From Leptospiraceae bacterium (GTDB lineage Bacteria; Spirochaetota; Leptospiria; Leptospirales; Leptospiraceae): a stretch of 64,000 nt of DNA. Under the pieces are notes generated by a model. It saw nothing but the letters and a program-made list of their open reading frames with translations. It was not told the DNA's origin and made no database searches. The stretch covers positions 188,502 through 252,501 of the forward strand of contig JADJSX010000031.1 of NCBI GenBank assembly GCA_016711485.1, written 5' to 3'. Of the stretch, positions 56,515-64,000 are shown one piece after another. Made by a program: the position numbers and the translations under genes. Positions within the stretch are counted from its first letter, which is position 1, and every line of letters starts with the position of its first letter.

Positions 56515-58116
56515 ATGAACCTAGCTAAACTCTTTTCACGTGCGGATGATGAGATCATCCAAGATATAATCGGGCATACATCGATTAGCCTGTTGCAGAA
56601 GGTGATGCCGGAAAAGGCTACGCCTTCGCAGTTGAAGAAGTTGGTGGTGGAGTTATTTCATTATGAAGGGTTGTTATTAAAGGATGATACTAGAGCGCAT
56701 ATCATTGATTTGCTGCGGACAGATGAAATACAGAGTTTGCATGGTAGTTTGGGATTACGTGCAAATGGAAGTTTTTATGAGAGCTTAAAGAGATTAAAGT
56801 TTGAAAGAGGATCGGAGAAAGAAGAGATTCTATTTACATTCTTTGAATTAAAAGTTCCCGAGTTAGATAAGAAAGTTGTCGTTCTGCCAGTGGAAGAGAC
56901 TGATTCGAGTTATGCGCTATTTTCTCATCAAAGAAAAGCGATTCGGGAATTAGAAGACCGTTTGAATCATGGGGCTGAGAGGATAATTCTGCATATGCCC
57001 ACTGGATCGGGTAAGACTAGAACTACGATGAATTATATCTGTGATTTTCTTCGTAAGAAGGAACCGTCAGTTGTTATATGGCTTGCATACAGTGAGGAAT
57101 TATGCGAGCAAGCGGTGGGTGAGTTTAAGAAAGCTTGGAAGTCGATTGGAAATAGAAAGATTAAAGTGCAAAGATTTTATTCTACTTCGCAATGGGAAGA
57201 TGGAATGGAAGACGGAATAATAGTTGCCGGACTAGCCAAGATGTATAGTGCGATTCGAAAAAATGAAATCCAGTTTATCAATGATTTATCGGATAAAGTT
57301 TCACTTATCATAATGGATGAAGCACACCAAGCAGTTGCCGAGTCTTACAATCGAATTTTACAAATCCTAAGTCGCAAACAAAATGTATCTATCATTGGAT
57401 TAACCGCAACTCCTGGTAGAAGTTATTTGAATATAGAAGAAGATGAAAAACTAGCGAGCTTCTTTCATCGAAATAAGATTACTTTAAAAGTAGATGGATA
57501 TAAAAATCCAATTGATTATCTTACGGATAATGGATATTTGGCGAAAGTTACCTTTGAGCCATTGATGCATAAAGGTGGTAACACTATCTCAGATGCCGAT
57601 ATTGCAAAAATAGAAAAAGAATTAGATTTAAGTGAAGAAGTTTTAATCAAGCTAGGTAAAGACGAGATTAGAAATGCTGCAATCCTTTCTAAATTAAAAT
57701 CTCTTGTTCTTCGTCATAAAAGAATTATGTTTTTCTCTGCCTCTGTGGAACATTCCAACTTAATTGCATTTATGTTACGAGCCATCGGCATAACGGCATT
57801 TTCAGTTACAGGACAGACCCCATCAAGCGAGAGAGCGAAAGTAATTCGACAATACAAATCAGATGAGGATACTCCGTTTGTCCTCTGCAACTATGGAATC
57901 TTTACCACAGGCTTTGATGCGCCTAAGACAAGTTGTGCGATGATCGCAAGACCAACTAAATCGCTTGTTCTTTATTCCCAAATGGTAGGAAGAGCGATAC
58001 GCGGAATAGAAGCCGGCGGAAATGAAGAAGCAGAAATTATTACAGTAGTAGATATTAAACTTCCCGGATTTAGAAGTATGGCAGAAGCATTTATGAATTG
58101 GGAAGATGTATTTTAA
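56515..58116 (+). CDS. SF2 DEAD/DEAH-type helicase
   Basis: The 533-residue protein has an unrecognised ~140-residue N terminus. The helicase core has motif I LHMPTGSGKTRTTMNYI, motif II IMDEAHQAVAES, motif III GLTATPGRS and motif VI YSQMVGRAIRG. GC content rises again compared with 51356-56492, and the GHKL gene follows after 32 bases, so these two are likely ancestral partners. It is probably a DNA-translocating defence component (inference). Confidence 0.83.
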   Translation: MNLAKLFSRADDEIIQDIIGHTSISLLQKVMPEKATPSQLKKLVVELFHYEGLLLKDDTRAHIIDLLRTDEIQSLHGSLGLRANGSFYESLKRLKFERGSEKEEILFTFFELKVPELDKKVVVLPVEETDSSYALFSHQRKAIRELEDRLNHGAERIILHMPTGSGKTRTTMNYICDFLRKKEPSVVIWLAYSEELCEQAVGEFKKAWKSIGNRKIKVQRFYSTSQWEDGMEDGIIVAGLAKMYSAIRKNEIQFINDLSDKVSLIIMDEAHQAVAESYNRILQILSRKQNVSIIGLTATPGRSYLNIEEDEKLASFFHRNKITLKVDGYKNPIDYLTDNGYLAKVTFEPLMHKGGNTISDADIAKIEKELDLSEEVLIKLGKDEIRNAAILSKLKSLVLRHKRIMFFSASVEHSNLIAFMLRAIGITAFSVTGQTPSSERAKVIRQYKSDEDTPFVLCNYGIFTTGFDAPKTSCAMIARPTKSLVLYSQMVGRAIRGIEAGGNEEAEIITVVDIKLPGFRSMAEAFMNWEDVF

Positions 58117-58148
58117 AAAATAAAGCTAATTTTTTTTAGGAGAAAACA

Positions 58149-59957
58149 ATGACAGATAGACATGATATAGTTCCGGCTCACTTAGCAATCCAAGCAATGA
58201 GAGACAACGGGTATAAGAACACAGCCTACGCAATCGCTGAATTGATTGATAACTCCTTACAAGCGGGAGCTAAGAATGTGCAACTCCTTTGCGGCGAAGA
58301 AGAAGTGGATGGGGCAAGGAATAATAAAATTACCCGCATTACACAAATTGCGATTCTCGACGATGGGGGAGGTATGGATGAAAAGACCCTACGACTATCG
58401 CTACAATTTGGAAATGGAACTCACTTAGAAACCGAAAATCAACAGGGCATTGGAAAATTTGGAATGGGACTTCCGGCATCTTCTATCTCTCAGTGTACTA
58501 TGGTAGAGGTATGGTCATGGCAGGATGGAGTTGAAAATGCTCTTTATACTTATTTGGATATTAACCAAATCAAAAAGAAACAATTAATGGAAATTCCAAA
58601 ACCTAAAAAACATAAGATTCCGAAAGTGTATTCAAAAATTGGAAAAGACTTTGGTAAGTCTGGAACACTTATCCTTTGGTCAAATTTAGATAGAATATTT
58701 TGGAGAAGAGCAGAAGCCATTATAACAAATTCTGAGTTATTAATCGGTCGATTGTATCGTAAATTTTTAGACAAAAAAAAGTGTAGTATTCGATTGGTCG
58801 CTTTTAATTTGAATGATTTGATTAATATAAAAATGGATCGCTATGCCCTACCAAATGATCCAATGTATTTGATGGATAAGACATCCTGTCCTGCTCCGTT
58901 TGACAAAAAAGCAATGTTCCAAGAATTCGGAGATAAAGAATTAAAAATGCCAATTAAATACAATGGCAAACAGTATCCAGTTATAGTTCGATTTAGCGTA
59001 GCGAAGAAAGAAGCTAGAATGGGAGATAACCCAGGAAATAAGCCGCATGGTAAACATGCAGCTAAGAATGTAGGAGTGTCTTTAGTTCGAGCACATAGAG
59101 AAATTGAATTGGATAAGTCTTGGACAATTCAGCATGAAGTTACCGAGCGATGGTGGGGTGTGGAATTGGATTTTCCTTCAGAATTAGATGAGTTGTTCGG
59201 ATTAACGAATAATAAGCAGTATGCGACAAACTTTTCACATCTCGCAGAAGTTGATTACAATGATTTAAGAGGAAATAAAACAATCACTGAGTATCAACAA
59301 GAGTTAGAAGACCAAGAAGATCCAATTGCACCTATTTTAGAATTAGGTAGTCGTATTAAATCCAATCTTTCAGCAATGAGAAAATACAATGACACCCAAA
59401 CAAAAGGAGCAAGGACAGCAAATTTAATGAGTGAATCAAATGAAGATAGTCCCGAATCTATTGCAACTAAAATTACTCGTGAAATGATTGATGAAGGATT
59501 TACTTCTAAGAATGATGAACAAGAAAAATTGCCAGTTAAAGAACGAATAGAACAAATCGAAAAGGTTTTAATTGATCAAGGCTTAGATGCAGAAGATGCA
59601 AAGCAAATTTCTAAAACGGCAACTGACTTTGGTTTAAAGTATGTATTTGCACACGCAGATATTCAGACACCTGCTTTCTTTACCGTTAGACCTAAAGCGG
59701 GAACAATCATTATTACCCTCAACACCGAGCATCCCGCTTACGATAAGTTGATGGAAATAGTGGACGAAGACATTGAGGATGCTTCTAGAGAAGAATTAAT
59801 TGATCGTTTGTCTCGTGCAAGAGACGGATTAAAATTGTTACTCGAAGCCTGGGCGCGTTACGAAGATACTTTGCCAGATGGAAACATCAAAGACAAAGCC
59901 CAAGAAGTTAGAAACGACTGGGGAAGAATGGCAAAACGATTTATGACTTCTGATTAA
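58149..59957 (+). CDS. MORC/Hsp90-like GHKL ATPase
   Basis: The 602-residue protein has the N-box AYAIAELIDNSLQAGAKN, G1 AILDDGGGMDEKTL and G2 GIGKFGMGLPASSI, which define a GHKL ATP-binding fold. The C-terminal 200 residues are helical with a VRPKAGTIIITLNTEHPAY block. MORC-type GHKL proteins are known in bacterial restriction-like loci next to helicases (family knowledge). AGGAG lies before the ATG. Role: probably an ATP-dependent clamp or switch in the proposed system. Confidence 0.83.
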   Translation: MTDRHDIVPAHLAIQAMRDNGYKNTAYAIAELIDNSLQAGAKNVQLLCGEEEVDGARNNKITRITQIAILDDGGGMDEKTLRLSLQFGNGTHLETENQQGIGKFGMGLPASSISQCTMVEVWSWQDGVENALYTYLDINQIKKKQLMEIPKPKKHKIPKVYSKIGKDFGKSGTLILWSNLDRIFWRRAEAIITNSELLIGRLYRKFLDKKKCSIRLVAFNLNDLINIKMDRYALPNDPMYLMDKTSCPAPFDKKAMFQEFGDKELKMPIKYNGKQYPVIVRFSVAKKEARMGDNPGNKPHGKHAAKNVGVSLVRAHREIELDKSWTIQHEVTERWWGVELDFPSELDELFGLTNNKQYATNFSHLAEVDYNDLRGNKTITEYQQELEDQEDPIAPILELGSRIKSNLSAMRKYNDTQTKGARTANLMSESNEDSPESIATKITREMIDEGFTSKNDEQEKLPVKERIEQIEKVLIDQGLDAEDAKQISKTATDFGLKYVFAHADIQTPAFFTVRPKAGTIIITLNTEHPAYDKLMEIVDEDIEDASREELIDRLSRARDGLKLLLEAWARYEDTLPDGNIKDKAQEVRNDWGRMAKRFMTSD

Positions 59958-60518
59958 GGAAATCTTAACGGTATGATAGGTATCCTTCCCCGTTCATGAA
60001 ACAGGCAAGGATGCCTGTTCTCCTACTCATTGCATCACATTTAGTTCTTAGGTTGACGACATCCTGAGATCAATATAGAGATAGAATTGTCTACTTGCTA
60101 ATAAGTTGAATAGGAAAATAATATTTCTGATAAGACTGTTAATTGAATGTACATTCGCAGAGGATTTTTTTGAAATAAATATTTTTCTTGAAAAATTATC
60201 TTTTTGAAAATATATTCCTTTTGAAAAATATTCCTATCCCTAGCAGGATAGGGATTAAATATTTCGCCCTGTTAGGGCTTGGCTTTTTACTATTAGCCCC
60301 AACGGGGCGAAATCATTCGTGGTGTGGGTGCTAGCCCATACCACACAATTCCGTTGGGCTTTCCTTTTTACTATAGCTCCAACGGAGCGTAATCCCTCCT
60401 GGTATGGGTGCAAGCCCATACCAGTGTATTACCAACCAGACTTTATTGTAAAGAACCGAAAATAGATTTACCTTGACAAGAGTCACAAAGAAAAATAGAA
60501 ATGTTGAAAGGGAAAAAT
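59958..60518. other. Repeat-filled gap after the GHKL gene
   Basis: No gene. It contains a palindrome at 60000-60026 (AACAGGCAAGGATGCCTGTT, then a CCTAC foot), T-rich tracts of the type TTTTGAAAAATATTCC (about 60170-60232) and the composite cloverleaf C6. Confidence 0.7.
60233..60428. repeat. Composite cloverleaf repeat C6
   Basis: Two elements appear fused: CCTATCC...GGATAGG, then two successive GC stems with inverted loops (GGCTTTTTACTA and CCTTTTTACTATAG). The final arms are GTGTGGG...CCATACCACAC and GGTATGGG...CCCATACC, again with paired changes. Confidence 0.75.
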
Positions 60519-60767
60519 ATGCCAGTAATAGCTCGCTTTTACGGAATAACAATCAAGATGTACTTTAATGATCATTTGCCTCCACATTTTCACGCAATCT
60601 ACGGCGAGTTTAATGGAATATTCTCAATTGATAATTTATCTATGATTGAAGGCGATTTACCATCTCGGTCTATTCGTTTAGTAGAAGAGTGGGGAAGTAA
60701 ATACCAAACAGAATTAAACAGAATGTGGGAAACGAAAGACTTTATCAAATTACCGGAGCTAGACTAA
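60519..60767 (+). CDS. DUF4160 protein
   Basis: The ~82-residue protein MPVIARFYGITIKMYFNDHL followed by PPHFHAIYGEF is the DUF4160 signature. I start at 60519 because GAAAGGG lies just upstream. Its stop overlaps the start of the DUF2442 gene (TAATG). DUF4160-DUF2442 gene pairs are widespread and toxin-antitoxin-like, but the activity is unproven. Confidence 0.82.
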   Translation: MPVIARFYGITIKMYFNDHLPPHFHAIYGEFNGIFSIDNLSMIEGDLPSRSIRLVEEWGSKYQTELNRMWETKDFIKLPELD

Positions 60768-61090
60768 TGGCTAATGATAATAATCCAACACAATTAAAAC
60801 CTCCTAGAATCAATAAAATTTACATCGACAAACATACTATTTATGTATTATTTCTGGATAATGCTATCAAGAAATATGATATATCTCCCTTGTTAGAAAA
60901 AAAAACATTTAACAAATTAAAAAATCTTTCTTACCTGAAAACGGCAAAGGTTGATTCCGGAGGTTATGGAATAAGCTGGGATGATGATTGCGATCTGAGT
61001 GAAAACGAACTGTGGACAAAAGGTGTATCTGTCACGGATACAAAAGAATTAGCTAAACTTCATTTGCTATTTGTAGCGCCGAAAAGCTAA
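60767..61090 (+). CDS. DUF2442 protein
   Basis: The 107-residue protein has a KIYIDKHTIYVLFLDNAIKK segment followed by YDISPLLEKK, as in DUF2442. GYGISWDDDCDLSENELW at its end matches the typical 'g.gi.Wdd..DLs.d.L' C-terminal block. I use the ATG at 60767, coupled to DUF4160. Confidence 0.82.
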   Translation: MANDNNPTQLKPPRINKIYIDKHTIYVLFLDNAIKKYDISPLLEKKTFNKLKNLSYLKTAKVDSGGYGISWDDDCDLSENELWTKGVSVTDTKELAKLHLLFVAPKS

Positions 61091-61146
61091 TAGCAAATGT
61101 ATCGAATAGACCCTCTCGCACCTAAAAAAAATAAAGACTAACACCA

Positions 61147-62088
61147 ATGAACCACAACGGACGCAACCTCAAAGAATCAGTATTAAAATTTGTAGAGGAA
61201 GCAGAAACTCTAGCGATATTCGTGCCGTATATAAAACTCAATGTATTAAAAGAAATCCTAAGCCAAACAAAGAATTGCCGCTATATTGTGGTGAGGTGGG
61301 AGGTGAAGGATTTACTCGAGAGAGCGAGTGATTTAGAAATCTACGAAGTATGCAAAGAAAAAAAGATTTCGCTCTTTCGAAATGCGAGACTTCACTTGAA
61401 ACTATACCTAGATGCGGATAAGGCATATTTGACTACGGCGAATATTTCGTCACGGGCGTTAAATTATGGGAAGTATGAAAATTACAATTATGAAATGGGA
61501 GTGAAGATAGACAAACTGGAATTAGAGGATAGAATCTACTTACAGAATATTTTAGATGAAAGCCAATTGATTGATGATAGGATGATGGAAGCAATCAAAG
61601 AGCAATTATCCCTTTTGGCACTAGATGAAGAAGGGGGCGACTTTGAGTTTAAGAATATAGCGGATAAGAAGGATTTTCTCCTATCGTCTCTTCCGATGTC
61701 AGAGGATATAGGTAAGCTAAAAGAATTCTACAAAAATAAAGCAGCACCGACACAGGTAGAATATGATTGTATGGTGCATGACTTGAGTCTTTATACAATT
61801 CCAACAGGATTAAAAGAAGAAGAATTCCTAAATCGCCTTCGCGTGTTTTTCTTTGAACATCCTTTTATCCAAGCCTTTCTAAAAGAATTAAACTCCGCAG
61901 GCGGAGAGCTTTACTTCGGAAGAGTCAGACAATGGTTAGCCGCTAACTGTGCAGACTCCCCAACTCCTAGAGCCTGGGAAGTAACAAAAAATGTCCAGAT
62001 ACTCTATCACTGGATAGAAACACTCGGAAGCGGCAAATACGCAGTAGACGTTCCGGGAACACATTCACTGAGGATTTTTTTGAAATAA
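61147..62088 (+). CDS. PLD-family protein
   Basis: The 313-residue protein has a phospholipase D-like active-site segment, HLKLYLDADKAYLTTANISS (HxKxxxxD), so only one HKD motif; PLD nucleases of this type work as dimers. The C-terminal ~120 residues include FLKELNSAGGELYFGRVRQW, a winged-helix-like region. Position downstream of GHKL suggests it is the nuclease of the same system (inference). Its 3' end is duplicated at 63043-63176. Confidence 0.78.
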   Translation: MNHNGRNLKESVLKFVEEAETLAIFVPYIKLNVLKEILSQTKNCRYIVVRWEVKDLLERASDLEIYEVCKEKKISLFRNARLHLKLYLDADKAYLTTANISSRALNYGKYENYNYEMGVKIDKLELEDRIYLQNILDESQLIDDRMMEAIKEQLSLLALDEEGGDFEFKNIADKKDFLLSSLPMSEDIGKLKEFYKNKAAPTQVEYDCMVHDLSLYTIPTGLKEEEFLNRLRVFFFEHPFIQAFLKELNSAGGELYFGRVRQWLAANCADSPTPRAWEVTKNVQILYHWIETLGSGKYAVDVPGTHSLRIFLK

Positions 62089-62107
62089 TATCATTTTGAA
62101 AAATATT
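62023..62107 (+). repeat. Direct repeat, left copy (3' end of PLD gene)
   Basis: CTCGGAAGCGGCAAATACGC and the following ~65 bases recur at 63043-63176. The two copies flank the MNT-HEPN cassette, each followed by a cloverleaf repeat. Confidence 0.75.
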
Positions 62108-62222
62108 CCTATCCCTCGCAGGATAGGGATTAAATATTTAACCCCGTTGAGGCTTTCCTTTTTACTATAGCTCCAACGGAGCGCAATCCCTCCTGGTATG
62201 GGTGCAAGCCCATACCAGTGTA
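62108..62222. repeat. Cloverleaf repeat C7
   Basis: CCTATCC...GGATAGG, a central stem with loop CCTTTTTACTATAG and GGTATGGG...CCCATACC arm. Confidence 0.8.
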
Positions 62223-62338
62223 TTTATAAAAGCCAAAATTCCAAGGGTATAAAATTACTTTACAGAATTAAAATCAATCAAAACTGAGTAACAAGCCTTG
62301 GATTACTGCCAAAAAAAACTGAAAAATAGGAGGGAACA

Positions 62339-62608
62339 ATGATTGATGTAATTTCTTATATTGAAACATTAACGAATGCTATTGTAGAAAATGTTAAGCC
62401 GGAGAAAGTTATTTTATTTGGTTCTCATGCCTATGGGACTCCAAACAAAAATAGTGATATTGATATTCTTGTTATCGTAAAAGATTCACCGTTACCTCGG
62501 AACGAGAGAACGGGAGAGTTGTATATTTCTATGAGAAAATATTATTCTAATTATTCCATTGATTTTGTTGTTTATACAGAAGCCGAAGTCCAAAGTGGAA
62601 AACTGTAA
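62339..62608 (+). pseudogene. MNT nucleotidyltransferase antitoxin, frameshifted near the C terminus
   Basis: GGAGGG before the ATG and the motif LFGSHAYGTPNKNSDIDILV identify an MNT-domain nucleotidyltransferase, the antitoxin partner of HEPN toxins. It stops after 89 residues (VVYTEAEVQSGKL). In other frames the expected tail follows (WKTVRQAFITSVIKK, then KGKLLYER), so at least two indels have occurred. Some activity might remain because the active site is intact. Confidence 0.75.
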
Positions 62609-62652
62609 GACAAGCATTTATTACCTCGGTCATCAAAAAGGAAAGCTATTGT

Positions 62653-63039
62653 ATGAGCGACAGGTTTGAACTTGCAAAGTCTTGGTTCAATACTGCCAAT
62701 GAAGATATTCTAGCGGCAGAACACGAAATGCGCTATGAAGATGCAATCCTTAGATCCGTTTGTTTTCACTGTCAACAGGCAGTTGAAAATATATTAAAGG
62801 ATTTATAATATACCTTGATGGAGAGTTCTCTATACGCATGATATCTTTCGTTTATTAAATGAACTTAAAACTTACGAGAATGAATTAAGCTTAAATGATA
62901 TATCCCGGATAAGCTTACCGTGTATGCAGTAGAAGCTCGCTATCCTGATCCTGATACGATAATTACGTTAGATCGCGCCAAAGAGGCTTTAGCCATTGCT
63001 TACGAAGTCAGGAATCGAATTTTAGAAAAAATAAATTAA
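62653..63039 (+). pseudogene. HEPN-domain toxin, broken by frameshifts
   Basis: MSDRFELAKSWFNTANEDIL continues into RSVCFHCQQAVENILKDL and stops after 51 codons. The rest of the HEPN domain is still recognisable in other frames (THDIFRLLNELKTYENELSL; VYAVEARYPDPDTIITLDRA; YEVRNRILEKIN at the end). HEPN proteins are RNases when intact. The 3' end joins directly to the duplicated PLD-gene fragment. Confidence 0.75.
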
Positions 63040-63042
63040 TTT

Positions 63043-63176
63043 CTCGGAAGCGGCAAATACGCAGTAGACGTTCCTGGAACACATTCACAGAGGATTTTTT
63101 TGAAATATTATAATTTTGAAAAATTATTCTTTTTAAAAAATTATCTTTTGAAAAAAAATTCCTTTTGAAAAATATT
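63043..63176 (+). repeat. Direct repeat, right copy (PLD-gene 3' end plus T-rich tract)
   Basis: Matches 62023-62107, then continues as a TTTTGAAAAATTATTC-type tract. Confidence 0.7.
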
Positions 63177-63365
63177 CCTATCTTTAGTAGGATAGGGATT
63201 AAATATTTCGCCCCGTTGGGGCTTGGCTTTTTACTATTAGGCCCAACGAGCGAAATCATTCGTAGGGTGCTAGCTGCACCCCACAATCCGCTGGGGCTTT
63301 CCTTTTACCATAGCTCCAACGGAGCGCACTATCTCCTGGTATGGGTGCAAGCCCATACCAGTGTA
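63177..63365. repeat. Composite cloverleaf repeat C8
   Basis: The same composite layout as C6, with several substitutions that weaken the first arm (CCTATCTTTAGTAGGATAGG) and the middle stems. Confidence 0.75.
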
Positions 63366-63467
63366 TTTATAAAAGCCAAAAATCCTTTTTTTGCAATGGA
63401 TTCTTGTAAAATTTTCAATTTGACAATAAACTGATTTTGATAGTTGTATATTAAAGAAGGAAATACG

Positions 63468-64000
63468 ATGAAATTAAAATTAGCTGGACATGAGACTTTT
63501 TATCCTAGAGAACATTGGCTTTAAAGGGCTTAATGAACAGGGATGCAAAGGTTGCTTCTTTAAAAGCAAAACAAGTCAGTTTTTTTAAAGACCTGAAGAG
63601 TCAAATGAAGATTATCCAACCGATTATATGGGAGTTGAGGCTAATATGGTGAAATCAATTTCGCCACTGGGTCAATGTATTTGGACTTCTAGACAAAGAC
63701 GATAAATCTGGATTTATAAAACCAATTTTAAATTACGATCCCTTTTTAGATAAGACTGCGACTAGTTGGATTCTTCATTATAATTAATTACATCTGAAAC
63801 TGCTCCAACTACCTGGTTTTTGGTTTTTTACTCAGTCTGAGCTAGTTAGTTTTGACAAGGAGTCTTTTCTTCGTTCTTATAGAGACTAGCTTTCTACTTG
63901 ATTTAAAGCAAACCTATTCGGAGAAATCACTGAGAAGGACTATCAGGTATTAACCGCAAAGTATTCGAGAGACGATAGAGATTTATTTTATCCTTCTCAG
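63468..64000 (+). pseudogene. DUF4007 family protein, degraded and cut by the window end
   Basis: It starts MKLKLAGHETFYPREHWL, the conserved 'GHETFp.R..WL' start of DUF4007, with GAAGG before the ATG, then a stop. Later DUF4007-like pieces occur in shifted frames (GVEANMVKSI, HWVNVFGLLDKDDKSGFIKP, TATSWILHY, FWFFTQSELVSFDKESFLRS), with several stops. DUF4007 genes are often found near phosphorothioation- or PP-loop-linked defence genes (general knowledge, not checked). It probably once belonged to the system to its left. Confidence 0.7.

Noticed and set aside
51356..59957. Calling the region BREX, DISARM, Dnd or Lamassu
   Set aside because: No PglZ/PglX, DrmA/B, DndB/E or typical LmuA effector is seen. 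Similarities are limited to common ATPase, helicase and PLD folds.

Overview
The window looks like the chromosome of a low-GC spirochaete of the family Leptospiraceae (inference). The reasons are the spirochaete-type core flagellin FlaB at the left edge, many putative lipoproteins with relaxed lipoboxes, frequent TTG/GTG starts, a PabB-PabC fusion, and SpoIIE-type phosphatases. No rRNA or tRNA gene was recognised.

Left part (1-38.6 kb) is mostly housekeeping and cell-envelope genes. In order: the flaB 3' part; a cluster of four related lipoprotein genes, of which only one is intact and two carry the same 111-bp palindromic insertion at the same codon; an exported dikinase-like protein; a DUF433 antitoxin-like gene with a wrecked DUF5615 toxin; a lytic transglycosylase; pabBC; PilZ and MaoC proteins; a SpoIIE phosphatase; the rplU-prp-rpmA operon; typA; radA and an RNase D-like gene; an alpha-galactosidase; an HExxH protein; engB; a 2318-residue Calx-beta/NHL/LamG lipoprotein; tilS broken at an A11 tract and coupled to a GAF-SpoIIE phosphatase; and nuoG-nuoI.

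Right part (38.6-64 kb) is an accessory, defence-island-like region. It holds a PP-loop PAPS-reductase-like protein, an IS200-type Y1 transposase, DUF6266, HNH nuclease, DUF3800, a group II intron, and a proposed multi-gene system. That system comprises a ~1100-residue P-loop ATPase, an SF2 helicase, a MORC/Hsp90-like GHKL ATPase, a PLD-family protein and a DUF4007 remnant. A second cassette sits inside it: PLD-helicase, 78-aa protein, zinc-hook SMC-like ATPase and a 176-aa protein. Small toxin-antitoxin-like cassettes (DUF4160-DUF2442 and a decayed MNT-HEPN pair) lie between the GHKL and DUF4007 genes.

Two signals stand out. First, the large ATPase gene is interrupted by a (GACA)18 microsatellite and an A21 tract; losing one GACA unit would join it to the next reading frame, which suggests phase variation or decay. 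Second, eight copies of a ~115-195-bp multi-hairpin element, foldable as a cloverleaf, occur only between 40.0 and 63.4 kb. Their arms differ by compensating base changes, and two copies bracket the Y1 transposase. A separate set of short palindromes with a GTAG foot is scattered through both halves. Together these point to a repeat-driven, rearranging defence locus.
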